Positions 1 to 8,102 of a stretch of DNA of 33,495 nt are shown piece after piece. The stretch's first letter is position 1, and every line of letters begins with the position of its first letter. A program made the translations under genes and the position numbers. Source of the DNA: Verrucomicrobiota bacterium (GTDB lineage Bacteria > Verrucomicrobiota > Verrucomicrobiia > Chthoniobacterales > UBA10450); contig QHNK01000033.1 of the NCBI GenBank assembly GCA_003218415.1, positions 1 through 33,495 of the forward strand. Reading direction: 5' to 3'. The notes under the pieces were generated by a model that was not told where the DNA came from, ran no database searches, and worked only from the letters and a program-made list of their open reading frames with translations.

Positions 1-157
1 GGTTCGGCAAGCGCAGCGACTCGTCACTAACATTCATCGATTCATCGCACGGCACCATGCAACGCGCATCGAGCGGTTTTTCCAAGCAAAAATGATGAAG
101 TGCTGTCCGGCGCTGGATGTTGAACATTGAGCGTTGGGCGTTGAACGTTGGTGTCTC

Positions 158-823
158 ATGCTAAAAGCGATCTTTTTCGACGCAGTCGGCACGCTCTTTA
201 GGTTAACAAAGACTGTAGGCGATCATTACGCCTATGTCGGCCGTGAGGTCGGATTAGATATTAATCCCCAAAATCTCGAGCGCGCATTTCACACGGCTTG
301 GAAAAAGATGCCGCAACGCGCCGCCATCGATGGACCGCGTGAAAACGACGATAAAGGCTGGTGGCGTGAGCTTGTCGATCTCGTCCTCGAGCAAGTCGCG
401 CCCGCATTGAGCGAATTCGATCGGGACAATTTTTTCGAGATCGCTTACGAACATTTTGCCGAAGCCGGCGTTTGGGAGCTTTACCCGGAAGTTCCCGGCG
501 TGTTGGAGAAATTACAGGCGCGCTTTGAACTCGCCGTGATTTCAAATTTCGACGGACGTTTGCGCTTGATCCTCGGGCACCTGGGCATCTCGAAATTTTT
601 CCGTCACGTTTTCGTTTCCAGCGAGCTCGGCGCGGACAAACCTGACCCGGAAATTTATCGGCGCGCACTGAAGTTCGTCGATCTGAAGCCAAATGAGGTC
701 CTCCACGTCGGCGATGATCCGGAACGCGATTGGGAAGCGGCCAGCGCGGCTGGTTTATCGATCTTTCGTTTGGATCGACGAAAGAATTCGCTGCGCGATC
801 TGCTCGCGACGTTGAAATTGTAG
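158..823 (+). CDS. HAD family hydrolase
   Basis: Protein MLKAIFFDAVGTLF... with HAD motif I (FFDAVGT), VISNFDGR, and KPDPEIYRRAL...HVGDDPERDWEAA. ATG at 158 preferred over the ORF-track start. Confidence 0.88.
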   Translation: MLKAIFFDAVGTLFRLTKTVGDHYAYVGREVGLDINPQNLERAFHTAWKKMPQRAAIDGPRENDDKGWWRELVDLVLEQVAPALSEFDRDNFFEIAYEHFAEAGVWELYPEVPGVLEKLQARFELAVISNFDGRLRLILGHLGISKFFRHVFVSSELGADKPDPEIYRRALKFVDLKPNEVLHVGDDPERDWEAASAAGLSIFRLDRRKNSLRDLLATLKL

Positions 824-880
824 GGCAAGCGCGCCGCTTGGCGAACGTTGCATTGGCGGGCGAAGCGCCTGCCCTACAAT
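817..880. repeat. Inverted-repeat element, 16-bp arms (ATTGTAGGGCAAGCGC / GCGCCTGCCCTACAAT)
   Basis: Arms at 817-832 and 865-880 are near-perfect reverse complements. The left arm contains the TAG stop of the HAD gene. Confidence 0.8.
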
Positions 881-923
881 CTTGCGAGGATGTTCGATCT
901 GGATTAGAAAACGTTTCCGGCGC

Positions 924-977
924 GGGTCGGTAGCTCAATCGGTAGAGCAGCCCCGAAAGCTTTCGGGGTTGGTTCTG
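924..977 (+). pseudogene. tRNA-like fragment: 5' half identical to tRNA-Lys, then an 18-bp palindrome in place of the anticodon arm; T-arm degenerate
   Basis: GGGTCGGTAGCTCAATCGGTAGAGCAGC (28 bp) is identical to the 5' end of the tRNA at 1019. It is followed by CCCCGAAAGCTTTCGGGG, then TTGGTTCTGGATTG, which diverges. Confidence 0.8.
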
Positions 978-1018
978 GATTGAAAAATCTCCTCGCGGCC
1001 TCAAAATGAAGGCTGCAT

Positions 1019-1091
1019 GGGTCGGTAGCTCAATCGGTAGAGCAGCGCCCTTTTAAGGCGTTGGTTCCGGGTTCGAGTCCCGGCCGACCCA
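1019..1091 (+). tRNA. tRNA-Lys (anticodon TTT)
   Basis: Full cloverleaf: acceptor GGGTCGG/CCGACCC, D-arm GCTC/GAGC, anticodon stem GCGCC/GGCGT with loop CTTTTAA, T-arm CCGGG TTCGAGT CCCGG. No encoded CCA. Confidence 0.95.
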
Positions 1092-1099
1092 AATTTTCT

Positions 1100-1447
1100 A
1101 TGGCCTGGGTTTATATCCTCCGCGGTGTGCGCCGATATTACATCGGTGCCACCGAAAATCTAAGTCGCCGGATGGCTGAGCACAGGCGTGGAAGCAATCA
1201 CACCACACTCCGTTTCGGAGCAGAAGTCGTGCTCGTGGCAGCGAAACAACTACCTTCGATGGCCGAGGCGCGCGCACTTGAACGCCAACTCAAACGCAAG
1301 AAGAATCCTCAGCTAGCGATTTCTGCATTGAAGTCGACAGAGAACTCAAACCAACGAGAGCGGCCCCGAAGGCTTTCGGGGTTGGTTCCGGGTTCGAGTC
1401 CCGGCCGACCCATCATTCGCAGTTTGAGTGTCTCATCATCCACATGA
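1100..1447 (+). CDS. GIY-YIG nuclease family protein whose C-terminus is encoded by a tRNA 3' fragment
   Basis: MAWVYILRGVRRYYIGATENLSRRMAEHRRGSNHTT... has the GIY-YIG motif (VYIL...YYIGAT). ATG lies 9 nt after the tRNA end. The C-terminal LVPGSSPGRP is translated tRNA T-arm and acceptor sequence. Confidence 0.85.
   Translation: MAWVYILRGVRRYYIGATENLSRRMAEHRRGSNHTTLRFGAEVVLVAAKQLPSMAEARALERQLKRKKNPQLAISALKSTENSNQRERPRRLSGLVPGSSPGRPIIRSLSVSSST
1356..1412 (+). pseudogene. tRNA 3'-half fragment preceded by an imperfect CCCCGAAGGCTTTCGGGG palindrome
   Basis: 1381-1412 (GTTGGTTCCGGGTTCGAGTCCCGGCCGACCCA) is a 32-bp exact copy of 1060-1091. The palindrome at 1364-1381 matches that of the 924 fragment with one change. 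Confidence 0.85.
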
Positions 1448-2709
1448 AGCGACTTTTGATCTTGCACGTATTCGGCGCGTTAAGCGTCACCATGATGCAG
1501 GGAGCTACAAACTTCGATGTGGCGGCAAAGGCGACGAACGAGCTCGGGGTCGCTCTTCACCGTCAGCTCGCCACAGGCGACGAGAATCTTTGCATCTCTC
1601 CCTATTCAATAGAGAGCGCGCTGGCGATGACTTTCGCTGGCGCCGACGGCGAGACACGCACCGAGATGGCGCGTGTTCTGCATCTCACCAACGACGGCAC
1701 CGTGCCCGCCTCGTTCGCAGCGCTTCAGCATTCACTTGAAGAGATGAGCGCGAAGACAGCTGAACTGGTAAAACAATCAAAAAAATTCGGTGGCCCGAGT
1801 GAACCAATCACATTGAACATCGCCAACAGGCTCTTTGCGCAAAAAGGCTATGCGTTTCGCGACGCTTACCTGTCGCTGGTGAAACAAAATTTCGGCGGGG
1901 CGTTTGAGCCTCTCGATTTCATTGCCAATCCTGCAGGAGCTACACAGCGCATCAATAAATGGGTCGCAGACCAGACGCACGACCGAATTCGCGACCTGAT
2001 TCCCGGAGGGGCACTGGATAAAACAACGCGCCTCGTCCTGGCGAACGCGCTTTATCTGAAGGCGCCATGGGCGAGTGAGTTCTCCGAGAATGCGACGCAG
2101 CGAGAGCCGTTCTTCGTTCACGGCGGCGCGCCCCTGGATGTCCCGATGATGCAGAAAAGAAGTGATCACTTCGGTTATGCAAGGCGCGAAGGATTCACGG
2201 TCGTGAGCCTTCCCTACGCAGGCAACGACTTGCAGTTTCTCGTTCTTCTTCCCGACGACGTAAACGGTCTGCACCCGCTTGAGTCAAAACTAACCGGCGA
2301 ACTGCTGGCTCAATGCGCAAAACTCCAAACGCGCGACATCGATCTTCATCTGCCAAAATTCAAGCTCGAGCCGCCCACGATGGCTTTGGCCGAAAAGTTT
2401 GAAGCGCTCGGGATGAGGACCGCGTTCGATAAGCCGCAGGGAAGCGCGAATTTCGACAAGATCGCGCCACGAAAACCGAACGATTATCTCTACATCTCCC
2501 AGATCTTTCACAAAACATTCATCGCGGTGGACGAAAAAGGAACTGAAGCAGCGGCCGCAACCGCCGTGGCGATGCTGGCAGGCGCGGCTCTTAGGTCACC
2601 TCCGCCGCCGCCGATCGAAGTGAAAGTCGATCGCCCATTTGTCTACGCAATTCAGCACATGCCGAGTGGCGTGTGCCTTTTCCTCGGTCGCGTGAGCGAC
2701 CCGCGCTGA
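1444..2709 (+). CDS. Serpin family protein (secreted serine protease inhibitor)
   Basis: N-terminal signal-like segment, N-[L/M]-C-ISPYSIESALAMTFAGADGETRTEM, hinge EKGTEAAAATAVAM, and C-terminal RPFVYAIQHMPSGVCLFLGRVSDP. Confidence 0.95.
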   Translation: MKRLLILHVFGALSVTMMQGATNFDVAAKATNELGVALHRQLATGDENLCISPYSIESALAMTFAGADGETRTEMARVLHLTNDGTVPASFAALQHSLEEMSAKTAELVKQSKKFGGPSEPITLNIANRLFAQKGYAFRDAYLSLVKQNFGGAFEPLDFIANPAGATQRINKWVADQTHDRIRDLIPGGALDKTTRLVLANALYLKAPWASEFSENATQREPFFVHGGAPLDVPMMQKRSDHFGYARREGFTVVSLPYAGNDLQFLVLLPDDVNGLHPLESKLTGELLAQCAKLQTRDIDLHLPKFKLEPPTMALAEKFEALGMRTAFDKPQGSANFDKIAPRKPNDYLYISQIFHKTFIAVDEKGTEAAAATAVAMLAGAALRSPPPPPIEVKVDRPFVYAIQHMPSGVCLFLGRVSDPR

Positions 2710-2711
2710 CT

Positions 2712-3221
2712 ATGGACATCAGCACGCTCGCAAATTCGATCAATGCAATTGCCGTCACGGCAGGTGTGATCTTTGCCGCGGCGCAAATCAGTTACTATCG
2801 TCGGCGGCGGCGGCGCGATGCGATGCTCGAGCTCGTCCGTTCGTTTCAGAGCCCAACGTTTTCAAAAGCACTGCGTCGCGTCATGGAATTGCCGGATGAG
2901 GCAAGCGCGTACGAGATCCGAAAAATTCTAGGACCAGAAGGTGAAGATCTGCTCGTTCATCTTACTGCCACATGGGAGACGATTGGGATCTTGCTTTTTC
3001 ACCGAGAATTCAGCATCGACGTGGTCGATGATTTCTTTAGCGGCCCGATCCTGATTTCATGGCGTAAACTGCTGCCTTACACCACCGATCTCCGGCAGCG
3101 TTATCAACGCGAGACGTGGTCGGAGTGGTTCCAATGGCTGGCAGAACGCATGATGGAGCGCGAGAGCAAATCGCCGCCAATACCGTCGTACGTTGCACAT
3201 CGCGAATGGAAAAAAATGTAG
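2712..3221 (+). CDS. Hypothetical protein with one N-terminal TM helix (DUF4760-like)
   Basis: ATG just after the serpin stop. N-terminal TM segment followed by YYRRRRRRDAMLELVRSFQSP. Confidence 0.7.
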   Translation: MDISTLANSINAIAVTAGVIFAAAQISYYRRRRRRDAMLELVRSFQSPTFSKALRRVMELPDEASAYEIRKILGPEGEDLLVHLTATWETIGILLFHREFSIDVVDDFFSGPILISWRKLLPYTTDLRQRYQRETWSEWFQWLAERMMERESKSPPIPSYVAHREWKKM

Positions 3222-3274
3222 CCGCGCTCTATGAGCGCCGAAGAAAGATTCGGCGGCCACAGACCGCCGCTACA
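3217..3274. repeat. 58-bp TGTAG...CTACA palindromic element with two internal hairpins
   Basis: TGTAG at 3217 and CTACA at 3270-3274. Internal GCGCTCtatGAGCGC and CGGCGGccacagaCCGCCG. The TAG stop of the upstream ORF lies inside TGTAG. Confidence 0.75.
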
Positions 3275-3806
3275 GCAGCGACTCGCGTTCATAGCTCAAT
3301 CTGCCGTTCACAATGCGAGCCGCCGAGGTGAATGGGTGCGGCTCGGTTTTGTTGGCGTCTAGGATATGCATGACTGCGATGCCGCGCGATTTCAAATAAT
3401 CGGAAATGAGTGAACGATGGCAGCGCCACCAGACTGCTTCTGCGCACATGATCGCAGTTGACCCGGCTTCACCATTAAGATCGAGAAGGCGCTCAACGCC
3501 TTTCCGGAATTCCTCGGTCTCCATGTGATCGGCGTAACCGCGAAACGACGCGCTGCGCCATGCGCTGTTACGCGAGTCAGGTTTCGGTTTTCGTCTTCCG
3601 CCAAGCTCGGGGAAATGTTCGTAGCATATTCCGCGGGCGTTCAGCGATTCCGCTAGGGCTTCCCTGTTGAACTGCGGATAACGCTTCGACCCGGGCCACG
3701 ATCGCACGTCGGCTAACAACTTGATTCCGTTCTCTTCCAGTAACGAAATAAAGACGTCGATCTCGCGCGTTGAATGCCCAATCGTCCAGATTCGCACCGA
3801 TATCAA
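3270..3806 (-). CDS. DUF488 domain-containing protein
   Basis: IWTIGHSTREIDVFISLLEENGIKLLADVRSWPGSKRYPQFN...MCAEAVWWRCHRSLISDYL is typical of DUF488. Overlaps hflC by 4 bp. Confidence 0.92.
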   Translation of the reverse strand: MISVRIWTIGHSTREIDVFISLLEENGIKLLADVRSWPGSKRYPQFNREALAESLNARGICYEHFPELGGRRKPKPDSRNSAWRSASFRGYADHMETEEFRKGVERLLDLNGEAGSTAIMCAEAVWWRCHRSLISDYLKSRGIAVMHILDANKTEPHPFTSAARIVNGRLSYERESLL

Positions 3807-4840
3807 CGCGCCGGTTTTGGTGGAGCAACGGCTTCGGCCATGGACTTCAACATTCGGCCCAGATCGCTGTTGGTCGAAATGACTGCGGTTGTATCTTTTT
3901 CAAACGCCGCGCGCATTACGTCGAGGCTGCGAAGAAATGAATAAAACTCTTGCGCATCAGGAGGATTGAATGCTGCGGCATAGATGGAAGCCGCCTCCGC
4001 GTCGGCCTTCCCTTCAGTCTCCAACGCATTCCTGGTTGCGGTGGAACTGATTGAGGCCACGTCACTTTCCTTTTGGCCGTTGATATTTGCGGCCTCACCG
4101 CGGCCCTCGGATCGAAAGCGTGCAGCGATCTGATGTCGCTCGCTCGACATGCGTTCAATGATTTTCTCCGCGACGGCGGGATTGTATTTGCTGCGCTTGA
4201 AACGTTCGTCGAGGAGTTCAATCCCGAAATCGGAAATCTTTTGGCGGGTGCGTTCGGTGATTTGTTTTTCGATCTCACCGCGACCGAGTTGGATTTCCGG
4301 AATCGTGCTGGGTAACAGGGTGCCGCTTTTTTCCAGCTCCTCGTCACGCTGCGGTTTTCGGCCTTTGGTAACGCGGATAATCTCTACCAGATCGTGCGCA
4401 GCGACAGCGGTCCGCGTTTCGCTCCCCAAGATGTCATCCAGACGTGAGAGCGCACTGCGCTCGTCATTGAGCCGATTGTAGTAGAGGAACGGATCGCTGA
4501 TACGCCACCGGGCGAAACAATCGACAATAATGTAGAGCTTGTCTTTGGTCGGACATTCGGTCGGCGGGCCGTCCCAGGCGAGGATGCGCTTGTCGAAGCG
4601 GTGCACTTGATCGATGACCGGCAGCTTGATCTTCAATCCGGGGTTTGTGACCGTGCGAACGATTTTACCGAAACGCGTGATGATCACAGTTTCGTATTGA
4701 TGGACAACGAAGAGTAGCGTTCCCCACTTAAGCGCGGTCAAAATAAAAAGAATTCCCAGGGTCGACATCAACCGGCTCTGCAAAAAGCGCACAATAGCCG
4801 AGACGGCCGCCGGGCGAGGAGTGACATCGATCACGTTCAT
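3803..4840 (-). CDS. hflC: Protease modulator HflC (SPFH/band 7)
   Basis: N-terminal TM, VIITRFGKIVRTVTNPGLKIKLPVIDQVHRFDKRIL, IVDCFARWRISDP, DFGIELLDERFKRSKY. Follows hflK with a 4-bp overlap. Confidence 0.92.
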   Translation of the reverse strand: MNVIDVTPRPAAVSAIVRFLQSRLMSTLGILFILTALKWGTLLFVVHQYETVIITRFGKIVRTVTNPGLKIKLPVIDQVHRFDKRILAWDGPPTECPTKDKLYIIVDCFARWRISDPFLYYNRLNDERSALSRLDDILGSETRTAVAAHDLVEIIRVTKGRKPQRDEELEKSGTLLPSTIPEIQLGRGEIEKQITERTRQKISDFGIELLDERFKRSKYNPAVAEKIIERMSSERHQIAARFRSEGRGEAANINGQKESDVASISSTATRNALETEGKADAEAASIYAAAFNPPDAQEFYSFLRSLDVMRAAFEKDTTAVISTNSDLGRMLKSMAEAVAPPKPAR

Positions 4841-5820
4841 GGGGATGCCTTGGTTTGTTCGGCCGGCAGTAGCGGCAACGTCTGAAGAATGTTCTTCAAG
4901 CTGTCATCGACGATGATTTTCTTTTGCAAATTGGGCAGAATCGCTTGCATCGCCTCGAGATAAAGACGGCGCCGCGTTATCTCAGGTGCTTTCCGGTACT
5001 CGGCCAGCAACAACGAAAATTTTTGCGCTTCGCCCTTTGCCTCATTCACCCGGCGGAAAGCGTATGCTTCGGCCTGTTTCTCGCGCTCCTTCGCCTGGCC
5101 GCGCGCGTTCGGCACGGCATCGTTGTAGACCGCCCACGCTTGATTAATCGCAGTCTGCTTTTCCTGTTGCGCCTGGTTGACCTCGTTAAAGGCAGCCTGC
5201 ACGGCTGGCGGTGGACGCACCGTCGCGAGTTGCACTTGCTGGATCTGAATTCCCAGGCCGTACTGCGAACAAAGGTCGGCCAGACGTTTCAAAGTCGATG
5301 ATTCAATGTCGTGTCGCCCAATCGTGAGCACTTCGTCCACTGTGCGGTCGCCGATCACCTCGCGCATCACGCTCTCGGAAAGATCCCGCAACGTTTTCTC
5401 CGGTTCACGTGCCCCGAACAGGTACGTTTTCGGATCAGTAATTCGATACTGCACGACCCAAGGCACCAAGGCGGTGTTGAGATCGCCCGTGATCATGGTC
5501 TCGGTTTCCTGTGGTTCCACGTCGCCTTGGTAAATATTAGTCGCGTTGGGCGAGGTAAAACCGAACTCGAGTTTCAACAAACGCTGCGTCGGCACGATGT
5601 GAATCTCGTCGATATAGGGAATCGCATAGGCGAGTCCGGGGTTAACAATATCGTGATAAGCGCCAAAGCGTGTCTTTACCCCAACGGAATTTGCCGGGAT
5701 GGAGGCGAAGCCGAACAATAGCGTCGCGAACGTGAAGACAAGCCCGAGACAGGCAATCAAGCCGAGAATCAGTCGGACTGGTTTAATCGGAAGACTTTCG
5801 GCAACCATCGGCCTTGCCAT
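4837..5820 (-). CDS. hflK: Protease modulator HflK (SPFH/band 7)
   Basis: SVGVKTRFGAYHDIVNPGLAYAIPYIDEIHIVPTQ, MITGDLNTALVPWVVQYRITDPKTYLF, GIQIQQVQLATVRPP. Confidence 0.92.
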   Translation of the reverse strand: MARPMVAESLPIKPVRLILGLIACLGLVFTFATLLFGFASIPANSVGVKTRFGAYHDIVNPGLAYAIPYIDEIHIVPTQRLLKLEFGFTSPNATNIYQGDVEPQETETMITGDLNTALVPWVVQYRITDPKTYLFGAREPEKTLRDLSESVMREVIGDRTVDEVLTIGRHDIESSTLKRLADLCSQYGLGIQIQQVQLATVRPPPAVQAAFNEVNQAQQEKQTAINQAWAVYNDAVPNARGQAKEREKQAEAYAFRRVNEAKGEAQKFSLLLAEYRKAPEITRRRLYLEAMQAILPNLQKKIIVDDSLKNILQTLPLLPAEQTKASP

Positions 5821-5906
5821 AGACGGCCTTTATTGACTCAAACCTGCTGCCGAACGCAAGCTTTCAATTCGCGCACGCAACCAAGGAATGGTGGTTTCCT
5901 TTTGGC

Positions 5907-5930
5907 TCGCCGTAGCCTTGGCGGAGGCGG
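5907..5930. repeat. Short repeat TCGCCGTAGCCTTGGCGGAGGCGG (also at ~26003-26025 and ~30920-30942)
   Basis: Near-identical 23-24 nt string at three separate loci in this window. Confidence 0.75.
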
Positions 5931-6013
5931 AAGCCGTCAGGTTTTGATTGGACGGTGCCGAAACGGTCATTCCTTGACTAGCTGCCCTTGCACTCGAAAA
6001 CTGGAAGATGACT

Positions 6014-6541
6014 ATGAAAAACATGATCTTGTCAGCACTTGTCAGTCTTGGCACGTTCGCGTTGATGGCAGCAACGCAAATACAACCCGAAGTCGGCAGA
6101 CCGGCGCCGGATTTCAGTTTAACGACCAGCGACGGGTCGCAGGTGAGTTTGAAAGATTATCGCGGTAAATGGGTGGTGCTCTATTTTTATCCGAAAGATT
6201 TTACCAGCGGCTGCACCATGGAAGCGCATAATTTCCAGCGCGACCTCGTCAAGTATCAGGAAACGGGTGCGGTAATTCTTGGCGTAAGTGTGGACACCGC
6301 TCAGTCGCACAAGGATTTCTGCGCGAAGGAAGGACTCAATTTCAAATTGCTGGCCGATCCGGATGCGAAAGTCTCGACCGAATACGGGTCGATCATGGAT
6401 TACAAAGGTAGCAAACTCGCCGCGCGCAACACGTTCATCATTAATCCCAAAGGCGAAATCGCCAAGGTGTACACGGGCGTGAAACCGGCCGAGCACAGCG
6501 AGCAAGTCTTGAAAGACTTGGCTGAACTGAAGAAAAGCTGA
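6014..6541 (+). CDS. Peroxiredoxin (AhpC/TSA, BCP/PrxQ-like) with N-terminal signal peptide
   Basis: VGRPAPDFSLTTSDGSQVSLKDYRGKWVVLYFYPKDFTSGCTMEAHNF...GVSVDTAQSHKDFCAKEGLNFKLLADPD. Confidence 0.94.
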   Translation: MKNMILSALVSLGTFALMAATQIQPEVGRPAPDFSLTTSDGSQVSLKDYRGKWVVLYFYPKDFTSGCTMEAHNFQRDLVKYQETGAVILGVSVDTAQSHKDFCAKEGLNFKLLADPDAKVSTEYGSIMDYKGSKLAARNTFIINPKGEIAKVYTGVKPAEHSEQVLKDLAELKKS

Positions 6542-6561
6542 AGTCGTCCGACGACGAGCCG

Positions 6562-6806
6562 ATGCCGAAATATTTGAAAAGGACGGCTACAGATTTTTCT
6601 TCTACACGAACGAACATCCTCCCATTCACGCGCATGTTCGCTACGGCGGTGGCGAAGCTGTCTTTGACGTTGAAGAGTGCGTTGAGCTTCGGGAGTCATA
6701 CGGCTTGAAAGTTCAGGAGTTGGCCAAAGCGCAGAGGCTTGCAGAGGAACATCGCCAGCTTATTGTCGATAAATGGCATGAGAACATTGCTCGACACCGC
6801 CCGTAG
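6562..6806 (+). pseudogene. DUF4160 domain gene with an apparent 1-nt frameshift near codon 4
   Basis: From ~6570 one frame reads IFEKDGYRFFFYTNEHPPIHAHVRYGGGEAVFDVEECVELRESYGLKVQELAKAQRLAEEHRQLIVDKWHENIARHRP*, but it has no ATG/GTG start. ATG CCG AAA at 6562 would join it if one A were added. Confidence 0.75.
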
Positions 6807-7032
6807 CGCGTCGTATCGCGACGGTGAAATCGTGATCGTGATGCAAAGTGGCAGAAAGCTTCGCATCCCCGTCGCGGAAAACCCACGTTTGGCTAAAGGC
6901 ACGCCGGAACAACTAAACCATATCGAGCTTTCGCCCTTTGGAATTCACTGGCCCGATCTTGACGAGGATCTATCTTTTCGCGGTATCGCCGAAGGTGACT
7001 ATGGACAGCTAGATCTGAAAAGGAGCAAGTAA
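6739..7032 (+). CDS. DUF2442 domain-containing protein
   Basis: SASYRDGEIVIVMQSGRKLRIPVAENPRLAKGTPEQLNHIELSPFGIHWPDLDEDLSFRGIAEG is typical of DUF2442. The start may be later, at the ATG near 6778. Confidence 0.88.
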   Translation: MQRNIASLLSINGMRTLLDTARSASYRDGEIVIVMQSGRKLRIPVAENPRLAKGTPEQLNHIELSPFGIHWPDLDEDLSFRGIAEGDYGQLDLKRSK

Positions 7033-7220
7033 TGGCGCAGCGCAAATCGATCGATTGCAGAGATTATCCGAGCAAGAAAAATTGCTCGCTCAAAATTTCC
7101 GGTACGGAACAAGAGGTGCTCGACGCAGCGGTGCAGCATGCCGTCTCGGCGCACGGACACGAGAACACGCCGGAATTGCGGGAACAAATTAAATCAATGC
7201 TAAAGGACGCTAGCGATTGA
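7032..7220 (+). CDS. DUF1059-like small protein
   Basis: KSIDCRDYPSKKNCSLKISGTEQEVLDAAVQHAVSAHGHENTPELREQIKSMLKDA matches the DUF1059 pattern. Confidence 0.8.
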   Translation: MAQRKSIDCRDYPSKKNCSLKISGTEQEVLDAAVQHAVSAHGHENTPELREQIKSMLKDASD

Positions 7221-7259
7221 CGACCTCGTTGGCGCAGACCTGGCCGCCGCAAGGCGGGA

Positions 7260-8101
7260 TGCATAAAATCACTCGCCTTGTTATTGCATTTGCAATCTTA
7301 TTCTTCGCGCTGGTGATGTTTGCGCACCTGCCGGATCAACTCATTCTCTTCCCGAGTACGCAACCACTAGATGTACACGGCGCAACGCGAAGAACTTTGC
7401 CATTGGATCGCGGTGAGTTGGAGATCTGGACGGCCCAATCGCGTCGCGCGCAGCAACAGGGCGGCGCTGATGTTTTCGTCTTGCGTTTTTATGGCAATGC
7501 GGACCGCGCGGACCGCTGGGCAGCTGCCGAAGCGGAGATGTGGAACGATCGCGCGGTAGAAATCTGGGGAATGAATTATCCCGGATTCGGAGGGAGCACC
7601 GGACCAGCGCGGCTTTCCAAGATCGGGCCCGCAGCGCTTGCCGCCTTTGATGAATTGAAACGTCACGCGAGGGATAGCCCGATCGTGCCTTTCGGAGCGA
7701 GCATCGGGGCGACGGCCGCGCTCCACGTGGCTGCGTCCCGGCCTGCCGGGATCGCCGGCTTGATTCTGCATAATCCTCCGCCGCTGCGTGAAATGATTCT
7801 CCGCCAGTTTGGATGGTGGAACCTCTGGCTGTTGGCCGGTCCCGTCGCGTTGCAGATTCCGCGAGATCTCGACAGCATCGAGAACGCGAAAGCGATTCAT
7901 GCGCCGGCAATCTTCCTGCTGGCCGAAAGGGATGAAGTAGTCGCGCCTCGCTTTCACCGGCTGGTGGTTAACGCTTACGCCGGAGAAAAACGCGTGATCG
8001 CATTGCACGGCGCCTATCATAATGATCCGATCGAAGGCACCGCGCTGGCTGATTTGAATGACGGCCTGGGTTGGTTACTGGCAAAGTCGCGTTCTCTTTG
8101 A
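7260..8101 (+). CDS. Alpha/beta hydrolase with N-terminal TM/signal anchor
   Basis: NYPGFGGSTGPARL, nucleophile-elbow-like FGASIGATAALHVA, AERDEVVAPRFH, and GAYHND. Confidence 0.88.
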
Positions 8102-8102
8102 T

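Noticed and set aside
261-1004. 247-aa minus-strand ORF over the HAD gene
   Set aside because: Antisense to a clear HAD protein. Arg/Pro-rich low-complexity translation without domain features; typical high-GC shadow ORF.
1428-1739. 103-aa plus-strand ORF at the serpin start
   Set aside because: Out-of-frame overlap with the serpin; Arg/His-rich shadow translation.
3803-5820. hflK-hflC linked to DUF488 as a possible novel system
   Set aside because: The 4-bp overlaps suggest co-transcription, but hflKC is housekeeping and DUF488 adjacency alone is not enough to claim a system.
7725-7765. CCCGGCCTGCCGGGATCGCCGG inside the alpha/beta hydrolase as another palindromic insertion
   Set aside because: It encodes AASRPAGIAGLILHNPP, which fits the normal hydrolase core after the nucleophile elbow, so no insertion is needed.
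7341-8020. Two long minus-strand ORFs opposite the alpha/beta hydrolase
   Set aside because: The opposite strand encodes a recognisable hydrolase. These show no domain-like sequence.
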